Positions 5,626 to 5,856 of a DNA stretch of 5,856 nt are shown here, one piece after another. The notes under the pieces were generated by a model that made no database searches, was not told where the DNA came from, and saw only the letters and a program-made list of their open reading frames with translations. The DNA is from an uncultured bacterium. Lineage in GTDB: Bacteria > Actinomycetota > Actinomycetes > S36-B12. The stretch lies in the NCBI GenBank assembly GCA_903940375.1, contig CAJAKT010000214.1, positions 1 through 5,856 on the forward strand. Direction: 5' to 3'. Position numbers and translations under genes: made by a program. Every line of letters begins with the position of its first letter. Within the stretch, counting starts at the first letter, position 1.

Positions 5626-5856
5626 ATGTCGGCACCGATTCGCGTTGTCGTGGCTAAGCCGGGCCTCGACGGTCACGATCGTGGCGCCAAGGTGGTGGCC
5701 CGCGCCCTGCGCGATGCCGGCATCGAGGTCGTGTACACCGGACTCCACCAGACGCCGGCCCAGATTGTGGATGCGGCCATCCAGGAGGACGCCGACATCA
5801 TCGGCCTGTCCGTTCTCTCGGGAGCCCACCTGACCCTGTTCGCCGAGGTCATGGAC
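5626..5856 (+). CDS. B12-binding small subunit of an acyl-CoA mutase (3' end outside window)
   Basis: The 77 visible residues are the first half or more of a cobalamin-binding domain of the methylmalonyl-CoA mutase class. The B12 motif D-x-H-x-x-G is complete (D15, H17, G20 in LDGHDRG), with H17 the expected lower ligand of cobalt, and the second motif S-x-L is S62-V63-L64 in GLSVLSGAH. The start right at RVVVAKPGLDGHD shows that the domain is a separate polypeptide and not the C-terminus of a large mutase. By family such subunits are about 130-145 residues and pair with a separate catalytic subunit, as in isobutyryl-CoA or 2-hydroxyisobutyryl-CoA mutase. No large subunit is visible, so the substrate is undecided. 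The frame is open to the right edge and would need about 60 more codons, including the GG motif. Confidence 0.9.
   Translation, partial: MSAPIRVVVAKPGLDGHDRGAKVVARALRDAGIEVVYTGLHQTPAQIVDAAIQEDADIIGLSVLSGAHLTLFAEVMD

Noticed and set aside
5531..5635. Longer FMN reductase start at ATG 5635 (229 residues)
   Set aside because: The added 35 residues precede the expected N-terminal strand, have no family similarity that I recognise, and would overlap the strongly signalled mutase start at 5626.

Overview
The window looks like chromosomal DNA from a high-GC actinobacterium. It has a strong G/C bias at third codon positions, GTG starts, start/stop overlaps, actinobacterial TANNNT boxes directly upstream of start codons, a PcrA/UvrD1-type helicase, and a stand-alone B12-binding mutase subunit of the kind common in this phylum. 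I cannot name a genus. I found no RNA gene, insertion sequence, integrase, CRISPR array or rho-independent terminator.

Layout, left to right. The C-terminal 297 residues of a secreted or surface-type repeat protein enter from the left edge (2-895, +). The replication/repair helicase PcrA follows (945-3215, +). Next comes a damaged type II toxin-antitoxin pair: the C-terminal part of a ribbon-helix-helix antitoxin that has lost its start and DNA-binding strand (3238-3426, +), overlapping the start of an intact-looking MazF-type endoribonuclease (3423-3773, +). The toxin meets a minus-strand cluster tail to tail, with 42 bp of coding overlap. Read from its 5' end, that cluster is an NADPH-dependent FMN reductase (5530-4946), a stand-alone Lrp/AsnC RAM-domain protein (4936-4661) and a probably membrane-anchored alpha/beta hydrolase (4661-3732). 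Divergent to it, across 95 bp, is the start of a B12-binding acyl-CoA mutase small subunit (5626-5856, +), cut by the right edge.

The minus-strand genes are packed like an operon: a 9 bp gap, then a TGATG stop/start overlap that should couple the RAM-domain gene to the hydrolase. No shared pathway is evident from the sequence. Most of the window is ordinary housekeeping and accessory metabolism. The most notable point is the mazF toxin beside an antitoxin missing the half that should carry the start codon and operator-binding ribbon. Next are the toxin/hydrolase overlap and two TANNNT boxes placed exactly 6 nt before a start codon, as expected for leaderless transcripts; one of these contains the stop codon of the preceding gene. 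I see no clearly new multi-gene system here.
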